Source of the DNA: an uncultured Bacilli bacterium
Lineage (GTDB): Bacteria; Bacillota_I; Bacilli_A; RF39; UBA660
Length of the DNA stretch: 64,000 bases
Reading direction: 5' to 3'
Assembly: GCA_934149105.1 (NCBI GenBank)
Contig: CAKPDP010000004.1
Span: 70,424-134,423, forward strand
Shown: positions 53,597-61,739 of the stretch, piece after piece
How the letters are laid out: each line of letters opens with the position of its first letter
How positions within the stretch are numbered: position 1 is the stretch's first letter
Notes under the pieces: generated by a model
Told to the model about the DNA's origin: nothing
What the model saw: only the letters and a program-made list of their open reading frames with translations
Databases searched by the model: none
Program-made: the position numbers and the translations under genes

Positions 53597-54145
53597 ATGA
53601 ATACTTTAATCAAAGAATTATCAGCATTATACTCTAAATATGAAGATAAAATTCTTATTAATAATATTCCTCTAGAAATGAATATTATTTTCGGAGAACA
53701 AAAACTTGTTTTTGATATTTTTGCTCATCAACAGTCTTGTCCTAAATTTGATGAACAAATTTATCTTGATTTTAGTTCTCTAAGTTCTAAGTCTTATGAA
53801 TATCTTTCTTTAACTTTAGTCGAACACATTTTTAGTAATGTTATAATGCATTACGATAAAAGTACCCATAAATTAACTAATCCCCATCATCGTCCTGGTA
53901 TTGAAGTACTAATATCTGCTCCTTCCCTTAATCAAGAAGTTCAAAATCTTGTCTCTGTTCACAATAAACTATGGAGTGAACATAATCCTCAAGTAAATAA
54001 TCAACATTTTAATTCCTTCTTTGAAAGCAAGAAAAATGATTGTCCTGTTTCAGAACAACATTCCACTTCTCAGATGCATTTATCTCCTACTTATAGTTAT
54101 AAATTTTTTACAAAAGAGAGAAAGAAGGAACATAAGCATGACTAA
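53597..54145 (+). CDS. Hypothetical protein, paralogue B between mutL and miaA
   Basis: 182 residues, soluble, His-rich C-terminal half ('THKLTNPHHRPGIEV', 'VHNKLWSEHNPQ'). Distant paralogue of the 187-residue protein at 52778. It overlaps miaA by 8 bp, so it belongs to the miaA transcript. AAAGGAAG precedes the ATG. Function unknown. Confidence 0.7.
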   Translation: MNTLIKELSALYSKYEDKILINNIPLEMNIIFGEQKLVFDIFAHQQSCPKFDEQIYLDFSSLSSKSYEYLSLTLVEHIFSNVIMHYDKSTHKLTNPHHRPGIEVLISAPSLNQEVQNLVSVHNKLWSEHNPQVNNQHFNSFFESKKNDCPVSEQHSTSQMHLSPTYSYKFFTKERKKEHKHD

Positions 54146-55022
54146 AGTTATTGTGATTTTAGGACCTACGGGAGTAGGTAAAACTAAATTAAGTATTGAA
54201 TTAGCCAAAAGATATCAAGGGGAAATAATCAATGCTGATGCCATGCAAGTATATCAAGGCTTAGATATTGGTACTGCTAAAATAACCCCAGAAGAAATGC
54301 AAAATATTCCTCATTATCTTTTTAATATCAAAGATGTAACCGCTAATTATTCTATTTATGATTATCAAAAAGATAGTAGAAAATACTTAAATGATATTCT
54401 CTCTCGTGGTAAAACTCCTATCATGGTTGGAGGAACAGGTCTCTATATAAAATCTAGTTTATATGATTATAGATTTCAAGAAGAAACAACAACTTCTAAT
54501 TATGATGCTATTTCTACTGCTGATCTCTATACAGAATTAAAATCTAAAGATCCTGATTCAAATATAGATAGTCATAATCGCCGTCGCATAATAAGAGCTC
54601 TAGATTATTTTAATAATAATCATAAATCTTTAAGTACTAATAAAACTAACACTATTTTATATGATACTGTTTTCATAGGCTTAACAACCGATAGAAAAAT
54701 ATTATACGATTTAATAAATAAAAGAGTAGATCAAATGGTTGCCAAAGGCTTGGAACAAGAAGTAAGAACTTATTATGACCAAAATATCTTTACCAAACCT
54801 TTATTAGGTGGTATTGGCTATAAAGAATTTTATGAATATTTTCAAGGCCACATCACTTATTCTGAATGCCTAGATCTAATTAAAAAAAATTCTCGTCATT
54901 ATGCTAAACGACAATATACTTTCTTTAATAACCAACTACCAGTCAAGTGGTTTACTACTGACTACACTGATTTTACCAAAACCGTAACCGAAATTTGTAA
55001 CTATTTAGATAGCCTCGAGTGA
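54138..55022 (+). CDS. miaA: tRNA dimethylallyltransferase
   Basis: 294 residues from ATG 54138, the usual start, with GAAGGAA upstream; the frame is open further left to 54021, inside the preceding gene. P-loop GPTGVGKT (9-16), 'INADAMQVYQGLDIGTAK' with the catalytic Asp, 'HYLFNIKDV', 'VGGTGLYIKS', and 'LGGIGYKEFYEY' are family motifs. It modifies A37 of tRNAs that read UNN codons. A terminator follows at once. Confidence 0.96.
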   Translation: MTKVIVILGPTGVGKTKLSIELAKRYQGEIINADAMQVYQGLDIGTAKITPEEMQNIPHYLFNIKDVTANYSIYDYQKDSRKYLNDILSRGKTPIMVGGTGLYIKSSLYDYRFQEETTTSNYDAISTADLYTELKSKDPDSNIDSHNRRRIIRALDYFNNNHKSLSTNKTNTILYDTVFIGLTTDRKILYDLINKRVDQMVAKGLEQEVRTYYDQNIFTKPLLGGIGYKEFYEYFQGHITYSECLDLIKKNSRHYAKRQYTFFNNQLPVKWFTTDYTDFTKTVTEICNYLDSLE

Positions 55023-55042
55023 TTTTTTTTCACTCTTTTTTT
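55017..55042 (+). terminator. Terminator after miaA
   Basis: GAGTGA (55017-55022) pairs with TCACTC (55030-55035) with a T-rich loop, followed by TTTTTTT. The stop codon TGA lies in the stem. Confidence 0.85.
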
Positions 55043-55112
55043 CATTTTTTAGAGGAAATTAGACTTTTATCTAGAATAATAATTTATGAAGAGATAAAGA
55101 AAGGAGTCAAAA

Positions 55113-55772
55113 ATGTTAAAATTTATCAAAAAATATAAAATTCCCCTTACCATAATTACTGCTATAATTGTTTTTATACTAAGTATCTTCTTAAAATATT
55201 ATCTAGTTTCATCTTCTAACACTATCTCTTTAGAAGATAATAGTTTAGAGAAGGAAGAGATAGAAGTTTCTTCTGACTCTAAAACTTCCGAAGAACCAGA
55301 ATTAGTAGGAGTAGATATTAAAGGTGCCGTTGTTAATCCAGGGGTCTATTTAGTTGAAAATACTAAACGAGTAATAGATGTCATAAATGAAGCCGGTGGC
55401 TTTACTGCTAATGCTTCTACTGAAGAAATAAATCTATCCAAAAAAGTCTTTGAAGAAATGGTTATCATAGTCTATACGAAAGAAGAAGTGGAGAGTAATA
55501 ATTTTACAAGCTCTGTTACCAATGATGCTCTAACTACCACTAACGATAATTCCTCTAACTCCAATACCTCACCATCTAATACCAAAGTAAATATTAATAC
55601 TGCCAATTTAGAAACTTTAGAAACTCTAACAGGAATCGGTAAATCTAAAGCTCAATCTATAATTGATTATCGCGAACAAAATGGTAATTTTACTTCCATC
55701 GAAGATATTAAAAAAGTCTCTGGAATAGGGGATAGTATCTATGAGAAGATTAAAGACCATATTACAGTCTAA
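55113..55772 (+). CDS. comEA: Competence protein ComEA
   Basis: 219 residues. One N-terminal helix (10-28) anchors it; an acidic Ser/Glu linker; an SLBB domain (66-122, 'GVDIKGAVVNPGVYLV'); a Ser/Asn/Thr linker; and the C-terminal helix-hairpin-helix DNA-binding domain (158-219, 'VNINTANLETLETLTGIGKSKA'). It is a surface receptor for transforming DNA. GAAAGGAG precedes the ATG. comEC overlaps its 3' end. Confidence 0.95.
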   Translation: MLKFIKKYKIPLTIITAIIVFILSIFLKYYLVSSSNTISLEDNSLEKEEIEVSSDSKTSEEPELVGVDIKGAVVNPGVYLVENTKRVIDVINEAGGFTANASTEEINLSKKVFEEMVIIVYTKEEVESNNFTSSVTNDALTTTNDNSSNSNTSPSNTKVNINTANLETLETLTGIGKSKAQSIIDYREQNGNFTSIEDIKKVSGIGDSIYEKIKDHITV

Positions 55773-57801
55773 GTATCCTATTAAAGTTACAGCCATCATT
55801 ATTGTTATTTTAGATTTAATCTTTTTAAAATGCTATACTTATCAAAGCAAATATTCTGGATCTGAAACTAAAATAACGGGAATCGTTACCAATATCATTG
55901 ATAATTCTGATTATTTAACTATATATCTCCAAGCTAAAGAATTAATATTAGTAAAATATTATTATCAAGATAAAAATAACTTACCTCAAATAGAATTAGG
56001 AAGTAGGGTAAGTATCGAAGGAACTATAGAAAGACCTTTCAACAATACTATCAAAAACCTCTTTAATTATAAAGATTATCTTTATTCTAAAAAAATATAT
56101 TACCTAATGAATACTTCCAAACTAAATATAATAAACTCCAATCAGAGTCTTCTCTACTATTTGAAAAATAAAATAATTACTAGAATAAATACTATAAAAA
56201 AGAGTGATCCATATCTTAAAACCTTTATCTTAGGGGACATGAATTATATTGAAACAACTACCAAAAAATCTTATCAAGCTAATGGTATTTCCCATCTGTT
56301 TAGTATTTCTGGTATGCATATCAGTATTTTTTCAGCTTTGATTTTAAAAATTTTAAAGAAATTCTCCTATAGTAATAAATATAATTACAGTTTTGTTATT
56401 CTTTTTTTATTATTTTATATGTTCTTAGTAAATTATACTGCTTCAATTATCAGAAGTTTTACTATGTACTTTCTAAAAAGCCTTAATAGCACTTTTAATC
56501 TGAAAATTAAAACTTTAGACATTTCCTTGCTAACCCTAATTATTTTAATTATAATAGATCCTAGAATAATCTTAAATATTGGTTTTCAATTTTCTTATTT
56601 AGTAAGCTTTACTTTAATTCTAACTAGTAAAAAACTAAACAAGCATAAAAATTATTTCTTAAAGCTTCTTCTCTCATCAAGCGTAGCCTTCCTTGTTTCA
56701 ATTCCCATCTGTCTTACTAATTATTATCAAATTAATGCTATTTCAATAGTCTTAAATCTATTTCTAGTTCCTCTAGTAAGTTTTCTTATCTTTCCCTTAT
56801 CTCTCTTAACTCTTATTTTACCAAAACTAGATGGTATCTTATCAATATTTATTACAATTATTGAAAGTATTTCTAATTTTTGTAGCCAGATAAATTTTCT
56901 TACTATAACTCTTCCTAAATGTAATTTTATTGTTCTAATGCTATATTACTTTTTAATTTTCCTAACTCTTCATAATTACAAAAATATTTTTTTACTAATA
57001 ATTTTAATTATAATTAATCATAATATTGCCTACTTTAATTCTAACTTAAATGTAACTATGTTAGATGTTGGTCAAGGTGATTCTCTTGTCCTTAATTTTC
57101 CTCATAATAAATTAAATATCTTAATTGATACTGGTGGAAACCCTAACAGTAATAAAAATTATCTTTCTCAAAATATTATCACTTACCTAAAAAGTATCGG
57201 TATCTACAAACTAGATTATTTAATAATTACTCATGGGGACTATGATCATATGGGTGAAGCTATTAACTTAGTTAATAATTTTAAAGTAGAGAAGTTAATT
57301 TTTAATTGTGGAGAATACAACGATTTAGAAAAAAAATTAATTAAAGTATTAGACAAAAAGAAAATTAAATATTATTCATGTATTAAAGAGTTAAATGCTG
57401 ATAATAATAAATTATATTTTTTACAAACAAAAGAATATGATAATGAAAATGATAATAGTAATGTTATTTATACTGAACTTGATGGCTATAAATTCATGTT
57501 TATGGGAGATGCAGGAGTAGAGAAAGAAAGAGATATTTTAAAAAAATATAATATATCTAATATAGATGTATTAAAGGTAGGACATCATGGAAGTAAAACA
57601 AGCAGTGGTAAAAAATTTATTGATGAAATTAATCCTAAATATAGCATTATTAGTGTTGGCAAAAATAACAGATATGGGCATCCAAATAAAGAAGTGTTGG
57701 ACACTTTAAATGATTCAAAAATATATAGAACAGATCAAGATGGTAGTATTATGTTTAAAATTAAAAAAGATAAATTACAAATTGAGACTTGTAGCCCGTA
57801 G
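55741..57801 (+). CDS. comEC: DNA uptake channel ComEC, with atypical 3' part
   Basis: 686 residues. An N-terminal OB-like region, then about eight hydrophobic helices with 'LFSISGMHISIFSAL', the core ComEC motif. The C-terminal metallo-beta-lactamase domain has 'MLDVGQGDSLVLNF', 'ITHGDYDHMGEA', 'VGHHGSKTS' and 'NRYGHPNKEVL'. It would carry one DNA strand into the cell. The start overlaps comEA by 32 bp. A second, broken copy of the last 46 codons lies at 58162, so the 3' end has probably been replaced by recombination. Confidence 0.93.
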   Translation: MRRLKTILQSKYPIKVTAIIIVILDLIFLKCYTYQSKYSGSETKITGIVTNIIDNSDYLTIYLQAKELILVKYYYQDKNNLPQIELGSRVSIEGTIERPFNNTIKNLFNYKDYLYSKKIYYLMNTSKLNIINSNQSLLYYLKNKIITRINTIKKSDPYLKTFILGDMNYIETTTKKSYQANGISHLFSISGMHISIFSALILKILKKFSYSNKYNYSFVILFLLFYMFLVNYTASIIRSFTMYFLKSLNSTFNLKIKTLDISLLTLIILIIIDPRIILNIGFQFSYLVSFTLILTSKKLNKHKNYFLKLLLSSSVAFLVSIPICLTNYYQINAISIVLNLFLVPLVSFLIFPLSLLTLILPKLDGILSIFITIIESISNFCSQINFLTITLPKCNFIVLMLYYFLIFLTLHNYKNIFLLIILIIINHNIAYFNSNLNVTMLDVGQGDSLVLNFPHNKLNILIDTGGNPNSNKNYLSQNIITYLKSIGIYKLDYLIITHGDYDHMGEAINLVNNFKVEKLIFNCGEYNDLEKKLIKVLDKKKIKYYSCIKELNADNNKLYFLQTKEYDNENDNSNVIYTELDGYKFMFMGDAGVEKERDILKKYNISNIDVLKVGHHGSKTSSGKKFIDEINPKYSIISVGKNNRYGHPNKEVLDTLNDSKIYRTDQDGSIMFKIKKDKLQIETCSP

Positions 57802-57813
57802 GAAGGAGTAGAC

Positions 57814-58161
57814 ATGAATTATTACAATGAGATAAAAAATGAATTAGTAAATAATGAGATAAATCGGAAAGTTAAAAATTATTCAATTAATAAGAGTGAT
57901 TTGGATGCATATTACAATGTTGGAAGAATGTTAAGTGAAGCAGGTAATCATTATGGAGAAGGAATAATAAAAGAATATTCGAAGAGATTAACATATGAAT
58001 TAGGTAAGGGTTATAGTAAGAGAAATCTATGGTTAATGTTAAAGTTTTATGAGTTGAATGAAAAAGTGCAGACACTGTCTGCACAATTATCTTGGTCGCA
58101 TTATTGAGAATTACTATCTTTTGAGAATACTGATAAAATTAATTATTACATAGAATTAGTT
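57814..58161 (+). pseudogene. DUF1016 N-terminal domain protein, truncated (YhcG-type)
   Basis: A strong AGGAAGGAG site and ATG open a 97-codon frame: 'YYNVGRMLSEAGNHYGEGIIKEYSKRL' and 'GYSKRNLWLMLKFYELNEKVQTLSAQLSWSHY' match the N-terminal DUF1016 domain of YhcG-family PD-(D/E)XK nucleases. TGA 58105-58107 follows LSWSHY, where relatives continue with xELL. The same frame continues 'ELLSFENTDKINYYIELVKN' to about 58161 and then joins comEC-like sequence. The C-terminal nuclease domain is missing. Relatives often lie near restriction-modification genes. Confidence 0.85.
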
Positions 58162-58302
58162 AAAAATAATAGATATGGTCATCCTAAAGAAGACGTTCTA
58201 AATACTTAAAAAAACAGTTATCTTTATAGAACTGATCAAGATGGAACTATTGAAATAAAATTACGAAAAAATCATTTTCAAATTAAAACTTATAATCCTT
58301 AA
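58162..58302 (+). pseudogene. Duplicate remnant of the comEC 3' end
   Basis: 'KNNRYGHPKEDVLNT', TAA, 'NSYLYRTDQDGTIEIKLRKNHFQIKTYNP', TAA matches the last 46 residues of the ComEC upstream (KNNRYGHPNKEVLDT, then DSKIYRTDQDGSI). One Leu codon has become TAA. Its codon choice (GGT, CCT, GTT) looks more like the rest of this genome than the present comEC end does, so this may be the original tail displaced by an incoming segment. Confidence 0.8.
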
Positions 58303-58479
58303 AAAATATAAATTTAGCTTAATTAATTTAATAAAATAATAATATAATCAAGTATAAAAAATTAATAATTGCCTATGTTATTAGAAAGAAGAACTATTTT
58401 TATTTATTCAGAATAAAATATAATAGGTCGTGAGTCGAAAGCCTACTTACTTAGGTAAAGGCTTACGTTTAATATAGAT
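58303..58479. other. Non-coding stretch with an imperfect hairpin element
   Basis: About 180 bp, mostly AT with no frame of note. At 58429-58467 a G+C-richer element can fold: CGTGAG (58429-58434) with CTTACG (58462-58467) as outer stem, and CCTA (58442-58445) with TAGG (58452-58455) inside. With the terminator that follows it could be a small RNA or a leader element; I match it to no known riboswitch class. Confidence 0.35.
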
Positions 58480-58511
58480 TAAAGAGCTAAATAAAAAAGT
58501 TTAGCTCTTTA
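58480..58511 (+). terminator. Strong terminator-like hairpin without an adjacent gene
   Basis: TAAAGAGCTAAA (58480-58491) pairs with TTTAGCTCTTTA (58500-58511), a 12-bp perfect stem. It follows the remnant region, and no gene ends just before it. Confidence 0.8.
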
Positions 58512-58514
58512 TTA

Positions 58515-58543
58515 TTGATTAATAATTCCAAATATATTATACT
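58515..58543 (+). promoter_or_regulatory. Promoter for the 301-aa protein and holA
   Basis: TTGATT (58515-58520), 17-nt spacer, TATACT (58538-58543); 21 bp before the start at 58565. Confidence 0.65.
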
Positions 58544-58564
58544 TATAACTAGGAGAATGATAGT

Positions 58565-59470
58565 ATGTACGGAAGAATAATGAAAGTTAGTGAATATGAA
58601 TTAAAGTTTGGTGCAAAGGAAAAAAATGTCAATGTTTATATAGGCTTTAAAGATTTAAAAACTGGTAGCTATTATGTTGTTTATTCAGTAGTAGGAGAGG
58701 AACTAACTGGTACTTTATACTATTCTTTACTTCATATCGATAAAACAAAATTAGTAGCCATGCCTCCTAAAGAAGGAACAAGTGAAATTGTCAAAGATGT
58801 TGTTTGGAAAATTATCCATAACGAGAGTCTTGATTCGTATTACGAAGTTTTAAATATTAGTAACACTCCTAAAATAGAAATTATAGGCTCCAATAATTTA
58901 AAGATGAAACCCGAAGTAATAACCTATTTAATAGATAAGACTTTGCCTAAACCAGAACTTCCTACTAATACAGAAGCTACGTCTAAAAAGAAAAGTAAAT
59001 TTGGTTTGATTATTATAATTATAGTTTTAGTTCTTTTCAGTGGTGGGTACTTTTTCTGTAAAAATATTGGTAAAATAATAGGCTACGGAACAGAATTGAT
59101 TTGTGAAAGAGAAGATCAAAGCTCTAAATTAAAAGCTAATGTTAATCAGACGGTAACTATTGATTACGATCGTCAGGGAACTTTAGATAAACTAACAGAT
59201 AATATCGCTTATACCTTTAAAAATTATACTGATTACCATGAATTTAGAGAAAAAGGTGAGTACTTCAAATATCAACCAGCCGATATAAAAACTGGTGGTA
59301 TAAAATGGGAAGATGATAATTATACTTTTAGAGTCATTATCAAATCCTCACAAGATGATCAATATTTTATTCTAGATAGCAAAAAGCCTATAGAGGGATT
59401 ATTAGATAAAGATCTAGAAGAATTTAAAAAGAACAACTATACTTGTTATAAACAAAATAGAGAAGAGTAG
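58565..59470 (+). CDS. Single-pass membrane protein of unknown function upstream of holA
   Basis: 301 residues. A cytoplasmic domain (1-130, mixed alpha/beta), a Thr/Lys linker, one transmembrane helix (146-165), then an external domain of about 135 residues with two Cys (ICERE and NYTCYK) that could pair. TAGGAGAATGATAGT precedes the ATG. The stop overlaps the holA start region, so the two are one operon, but the protein does not look like a replication factor. Family not recognised. Confidence 0.75.
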   Translation: MYGRIMKVSEYELKFGAKEKNVNVYIGFKDLKTGSYYVVYSVVGEELTGTLYYSLLHIDKTKLVAMPPKEGTSEIVKDVVWKIIHNESLDSYYEVLNISNTPKIEIIGSNNLKMKPEVITYLIDKTLPKPELPTNTEATSKKKSKFGLIIIIIVLVLFSGGYFFCKNIGKIIGYGTELICEREDQSSKLKANVNQTVTIDYDRQGTLDKLTDNIAYTFKNYTDYHEFREKGEYFKYQPADIKTGGIKWEDDNYTFRVIIKSSQDDQYFILDSKKPIEGLLDKDLEEFKKNNYTCYKQNREE

Positions 59471-59478
59471 TGATAAAT

Positions 59479-60450
59479 ATGAATATATATTTATTTTATG
59501 GTAACGAAGAAACCTTAATAAAAGATCAAATATCTAAAATTATAAATGAAAATAACATTCCTAGTGATAGCATTAACGAATATTCTCTTCAAGAAGCTGA
59601 TTTATTAGATATTATCGATGATGCTAATACCATAGGAATGTTTAGCCCTAAAAAGGCCTTGATTATTAATGATAGTGAATTATTATGGGATACCAAAAAA
59701 TTAGAAAATATGGATGCTTTAGAAAAATATCTTCAATCATCCAACCCTGATACTTTAATATTTTTCAAAAGTAATTCTGAAAAAATAGATTCTCGCAAGA
59801 AAATCATCAAAGAATTATCTAAGATGAATGCTATTAAAGAATTTAACAAAGAAGCTATTAAAGACATAAAAAAATATTGCCAAGATTATTTGACTAAAGA
59901 AAATTATAAAATTAGTCCTTCTGACTTTGAGTATCTCTTAAAAAGATTAGGTAATAATATTGATTTAATAATTAATGAACTAGATAAATTAATGCTCTAT
60001 AAATTAGAAGACAAAACTATAACAAAAAAAGATATCGATGTTTTAACAGAACCTAATATTGAAGAGGAAATTTTTAGCTTAACTGATGCTGTTATTAAAG
60101 ATAACGTTCCTAAAAGCATTGAACTATATAAATATTTTTTAGCTAATAACTACGATACCCTTCAAATAATAGCCTTACTAGCCAATCAATTTCGCTTTTT
60201 ATTTCAAGTTAAAAGATTAAGTAATAAAGGCCTTAAAGAAGCAGATATTATTAAAGAACTAGGAGTTCACCCATATCGTGTTAAATTAGCAATCGAAACT
60301 AATTACAATTATCGTGAAACAGATTATCTTAAATACCTTTTTAAATTAGCTACCTTAGATGAAAACATCAAAAAAGGCCAAATAGATAAAGATTTATTCT
60401 TAGAACTATTCCTTTTAAATAAAGATATTGATATCTTAATGCTTAAATAA
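59479..60450 (+). CDS. holA: DNA polymerase III delta subunit
   Basis: 323 residues from ATG 59479 (a GTG at 59470 overlaps the preceding stop). 'NIYLFYGNEETLIKDQISKII', 'MFSPKKALIINDSELL', 'EFNKEAIKDIKKYCQDYL', 'LGNNIDLIINELDKLMLY', 'SLTDAVI', and 'ALLANQFRFLFQVKRLSNKG' follow the HolA pattern. It opens the beta clamp during clamp loading. The C-terminal 'DLFLELFLL' is normal. Confidence 0.94.
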   Translation: MNIYLFYGNEETLIKDQISKIINENNIPSDSINEYSLQEADLLDIIDDANTIGMFSPKKALIINDSELLWDTKKLENMDALEKYLQSSNPDTLIFFKSNSEKIDSRKKIIKELSKMNAIKEFNKEAIKDIKKYCQDYLTKENYKISPSDFEYLLKRLGNNIDLIINELDKLMLYKLEDKTITKKDIDVLTEPNIEEEIFSLTDAVIKDNVPKSIELYKYFLANNYDTLQIIALLANQFRFLFQVKRLSNKGLKEADIIKELGVHPYRVKLAIETNYNYRETDYLKYLFKLATLDENIKKGQIDKDLFLELFLLNKDIDILMLK

Positions 60451-60456
60451 TTATAA

Positions 60457-60500
60457 AAAAATTAAACCCACATCTATCTTAAATGTGGGTTTAATAAAAT
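60457..60500. terminator. Bidirectional terminator between holA and sspI
   Basis: ATTAAACCCACAT (60461-60473) pairs with ATGTGGGTTTAAT (60483-60495), 13 bp, with A-rich sequence on the left and T/A-rich on the right. It serves both convergent transcripts. Confidence 0.88.
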
Positions 60501-60511
60501 TTATTTTTCCT

Positions 60512-60724
60512 TTATTTATTAGCCATTCCTTGCCTAATATTTTTAATAATATTATATTGTAAATCATCTTTTGAATTCGACCAAGCTAATTCAAAAAGAA
60601 CTCCTAGCCCAATTAGGGCATCATCGTCAGACGCAGAGACTGAATCATTAATTGCCTTTAAAAGTTCCTCTTCATCATCATTTTTAAAATTATCAATAAT
60701 ATATTTTCTAACATCTATGTTCAT
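60512..60724 (-). CDS. sspI: Small acid-soluble spore protein SspI
   Basis: 70 residues. 'NIDVRKYIIDNF', 'EEELLKAINDSVSASDDDALIGLGVLFELAW' and the terminal 'NIRQGMANK' follow the SspI family (PF14098), with the diagnostic 'LxGLGVLFE' core. SspI is a minor spore-core protein in Bacillus. GGTGATAGA precedes the ATG. Together with gerQ this is good evidence of sporulation ancestry. Confidence 0.87.
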   Translation of the reverse strand: MNIDVRKYIIDNFKNDDEEELLKAINDSVSASDDDALIGLGVLFELAWSNSKDDLQYNIIKNIRQGMANK

Positions 60725-60754
60725 TCTATCACCAATAATATAATTAACATCCTG

Positions 60755-60785
60755 AAAAAAAATATACCTCTAAAAGATATATTTT
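60755..60785 (-). terminator. Terminator after def
   Basis: AAAATATA (60759-60766) and TATATTTT (60778-60785) form an all-AT stem; read on the minus strand a T-tract follows (60760-60755). It is weak thermodynamically. Confidence 0.5.
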
Positions 60786-61332
60786 AAATAGAACGCATAA
60801 AGTCAGCATCTTTATATGGATCTTTTGGATCAATATGATCATAAAAAAGAATTCCGTCTAAATGATCAATTTCATGTTGAAAAGCTACTGATAATTCTTC
60901 TCTAACTCTATACTTAATAGGGTTACCGTCGACATCATACCCCGTTACTGTAACTCTAGCGTAGCGGGGAACTATTCCCTCGACTTCTCTATTAACACTA
61001 AGACATCCTTCGCCACCAGAAGTATATATCTTCTCTTCTGAATGGGAAACGATAGTCGGATTAATAACTACATAGTTTTCGAATTTACCTTCCTCTTTTT
61101 CATAACAAATAACAAAAAATCTTTTATTAACTCCTACCTGAGGAGCTGCTAAACCCATTCCAGGTCTCAAATGATATTTAGAAGCCTTATCAGGTATTTG
61201 ACTTAAATATAAATGCTCTAACATGTCATCTATTAATTTTCTTTCATTCTTAGAAATAGGAAACTCCATTTCGACATTTTTAGCCCTTAAATGTTTATCC
61301 TTTTCATCAAGTATATCCTTAGTAAGTAACAT
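60784..61332 (-). CDS. def: Peptide deformylase
   Basis: 182 residues. Motif 1 GMGLAAPQVG (58-67), motif 2 EGCLSV (108-113, with the metal-binding Cys) and motif 3 QHEIDHLDG (152-160) are intact. The longer spacing and the insert before motif 2 fit the type 2 (Gram-positive) form. It removes the formyl group that Fmt adds. AGAAGGGAT precedes the ATG. Confidence 0.97.
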   Translation of the reverse strand: MLLTKDILDEKDKHLRAKNVEMEFPISKNERKLIDDMLEHLYLSQIPDKASKYHLRPGMGLAAPQVGVNKRFFVICYEKEEGKFENYVVINPTIVSHSEEKIYTSGGEGCLSVNREVEGIVPRYARVTVTGYDVDGNPIKYRVREELSVAFQHEIDHLDGILFYDHIDPKDPYKDADFMRSI

Positions 61333-61383
61333 CGAAATCCCTTCTTTCTAAAGGTATTTTATCACAAAAATCACAAAAGGTAA

Positions 61384-61408
61384 ATAAAAAAGAGGACTAA
61401 TCCTCTTT
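61384..61408 (-). terminator. Terminator after the YjcZ-like gene
   Basis: AAAGAGGA (61389-61396) pairs with TCCTCTTT (61401-61408); on the minus strand it runs into a T-rich stretch. Confidence 0.8.
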
Positions 61409-61411
61409 AAA

Positions 61412-61594
61412 TTAGACTGTTACCCTAGTACCTATAATAATTACCAATAAAATGAATAATACTAAAATTATGGCAGCACCATATCCGTATCCTCCGCCAT
61501 ATCCATAACTAGGGTAGCTATTGTAACTACTACAGCCACAACTATTTCCATAGTTATTACCATATCCAGAAGAATATCCTCCGTAGTAATACAT
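61412..61594 (-). CDS. YjcZ-type Gly/Tyr-rich tiny membrane protein
   Basis: 60 residues from the ATG at 61594, which has AAGGAGG; a longer frame to 61675 has no site. The N-terminal half is Gly/Tyr/Ser/Asn-rich ('MYYYGGYSSGYGNNYGNS', 'CGCSS'), the C-terminal half is one hydrophobic helix ('AAIILVLFILLVIIIG'). This matches the YjcZ/'tiny TM bacill' family of sporulation-linked proteins in Bacillus. It is the third spore-type gene of the window. Confidence 0.7.
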   Translation of the reverse strand: MYYYGGYSSGYGNNYGNSCGCSSYNSYPSYGYGGGYGYGAAIILVLFILLVIIIGTRVTV

Positions 61595-61668
61595 ATTAAT
61601 TACCTCCTTTTCTTCTAACATATAATATGTAAATAATAATAAATTGACATAAATAACCAACCTATAAA

Positions 61669-61699
61669 TTGACATGATCCCGATAAAAATATATAATTA
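61669..61699 (+). promoter_or_regulatory. Promoter for pta
   Basis: TTGACA (61669-61674) with TATATA at 17-nt spacing (61692-61697) or TATAAT at 19-nt (61694-61699). A second TTGACA at 61644 has no well-placed -10. Confidence 0.65.
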
Positions 61700-61739
61700 A
61701 TATTAGTAAAACAAACATAATATAAAGGAGAATGATATC

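Noticed and set aside
54021..54137. N-terminal extension of miaA by 39 residues
   Set aside because: It overlaps the preceding gene, lacks a binding site, and the conserved MiaA N-terminus begins right after ATG 54138.
58105..58107. TGA read as Trp (mycoplasma code)
   Set aside because: fmt and others end with TGA at the expected position, and Trp residues in conserved motifs use TGG.
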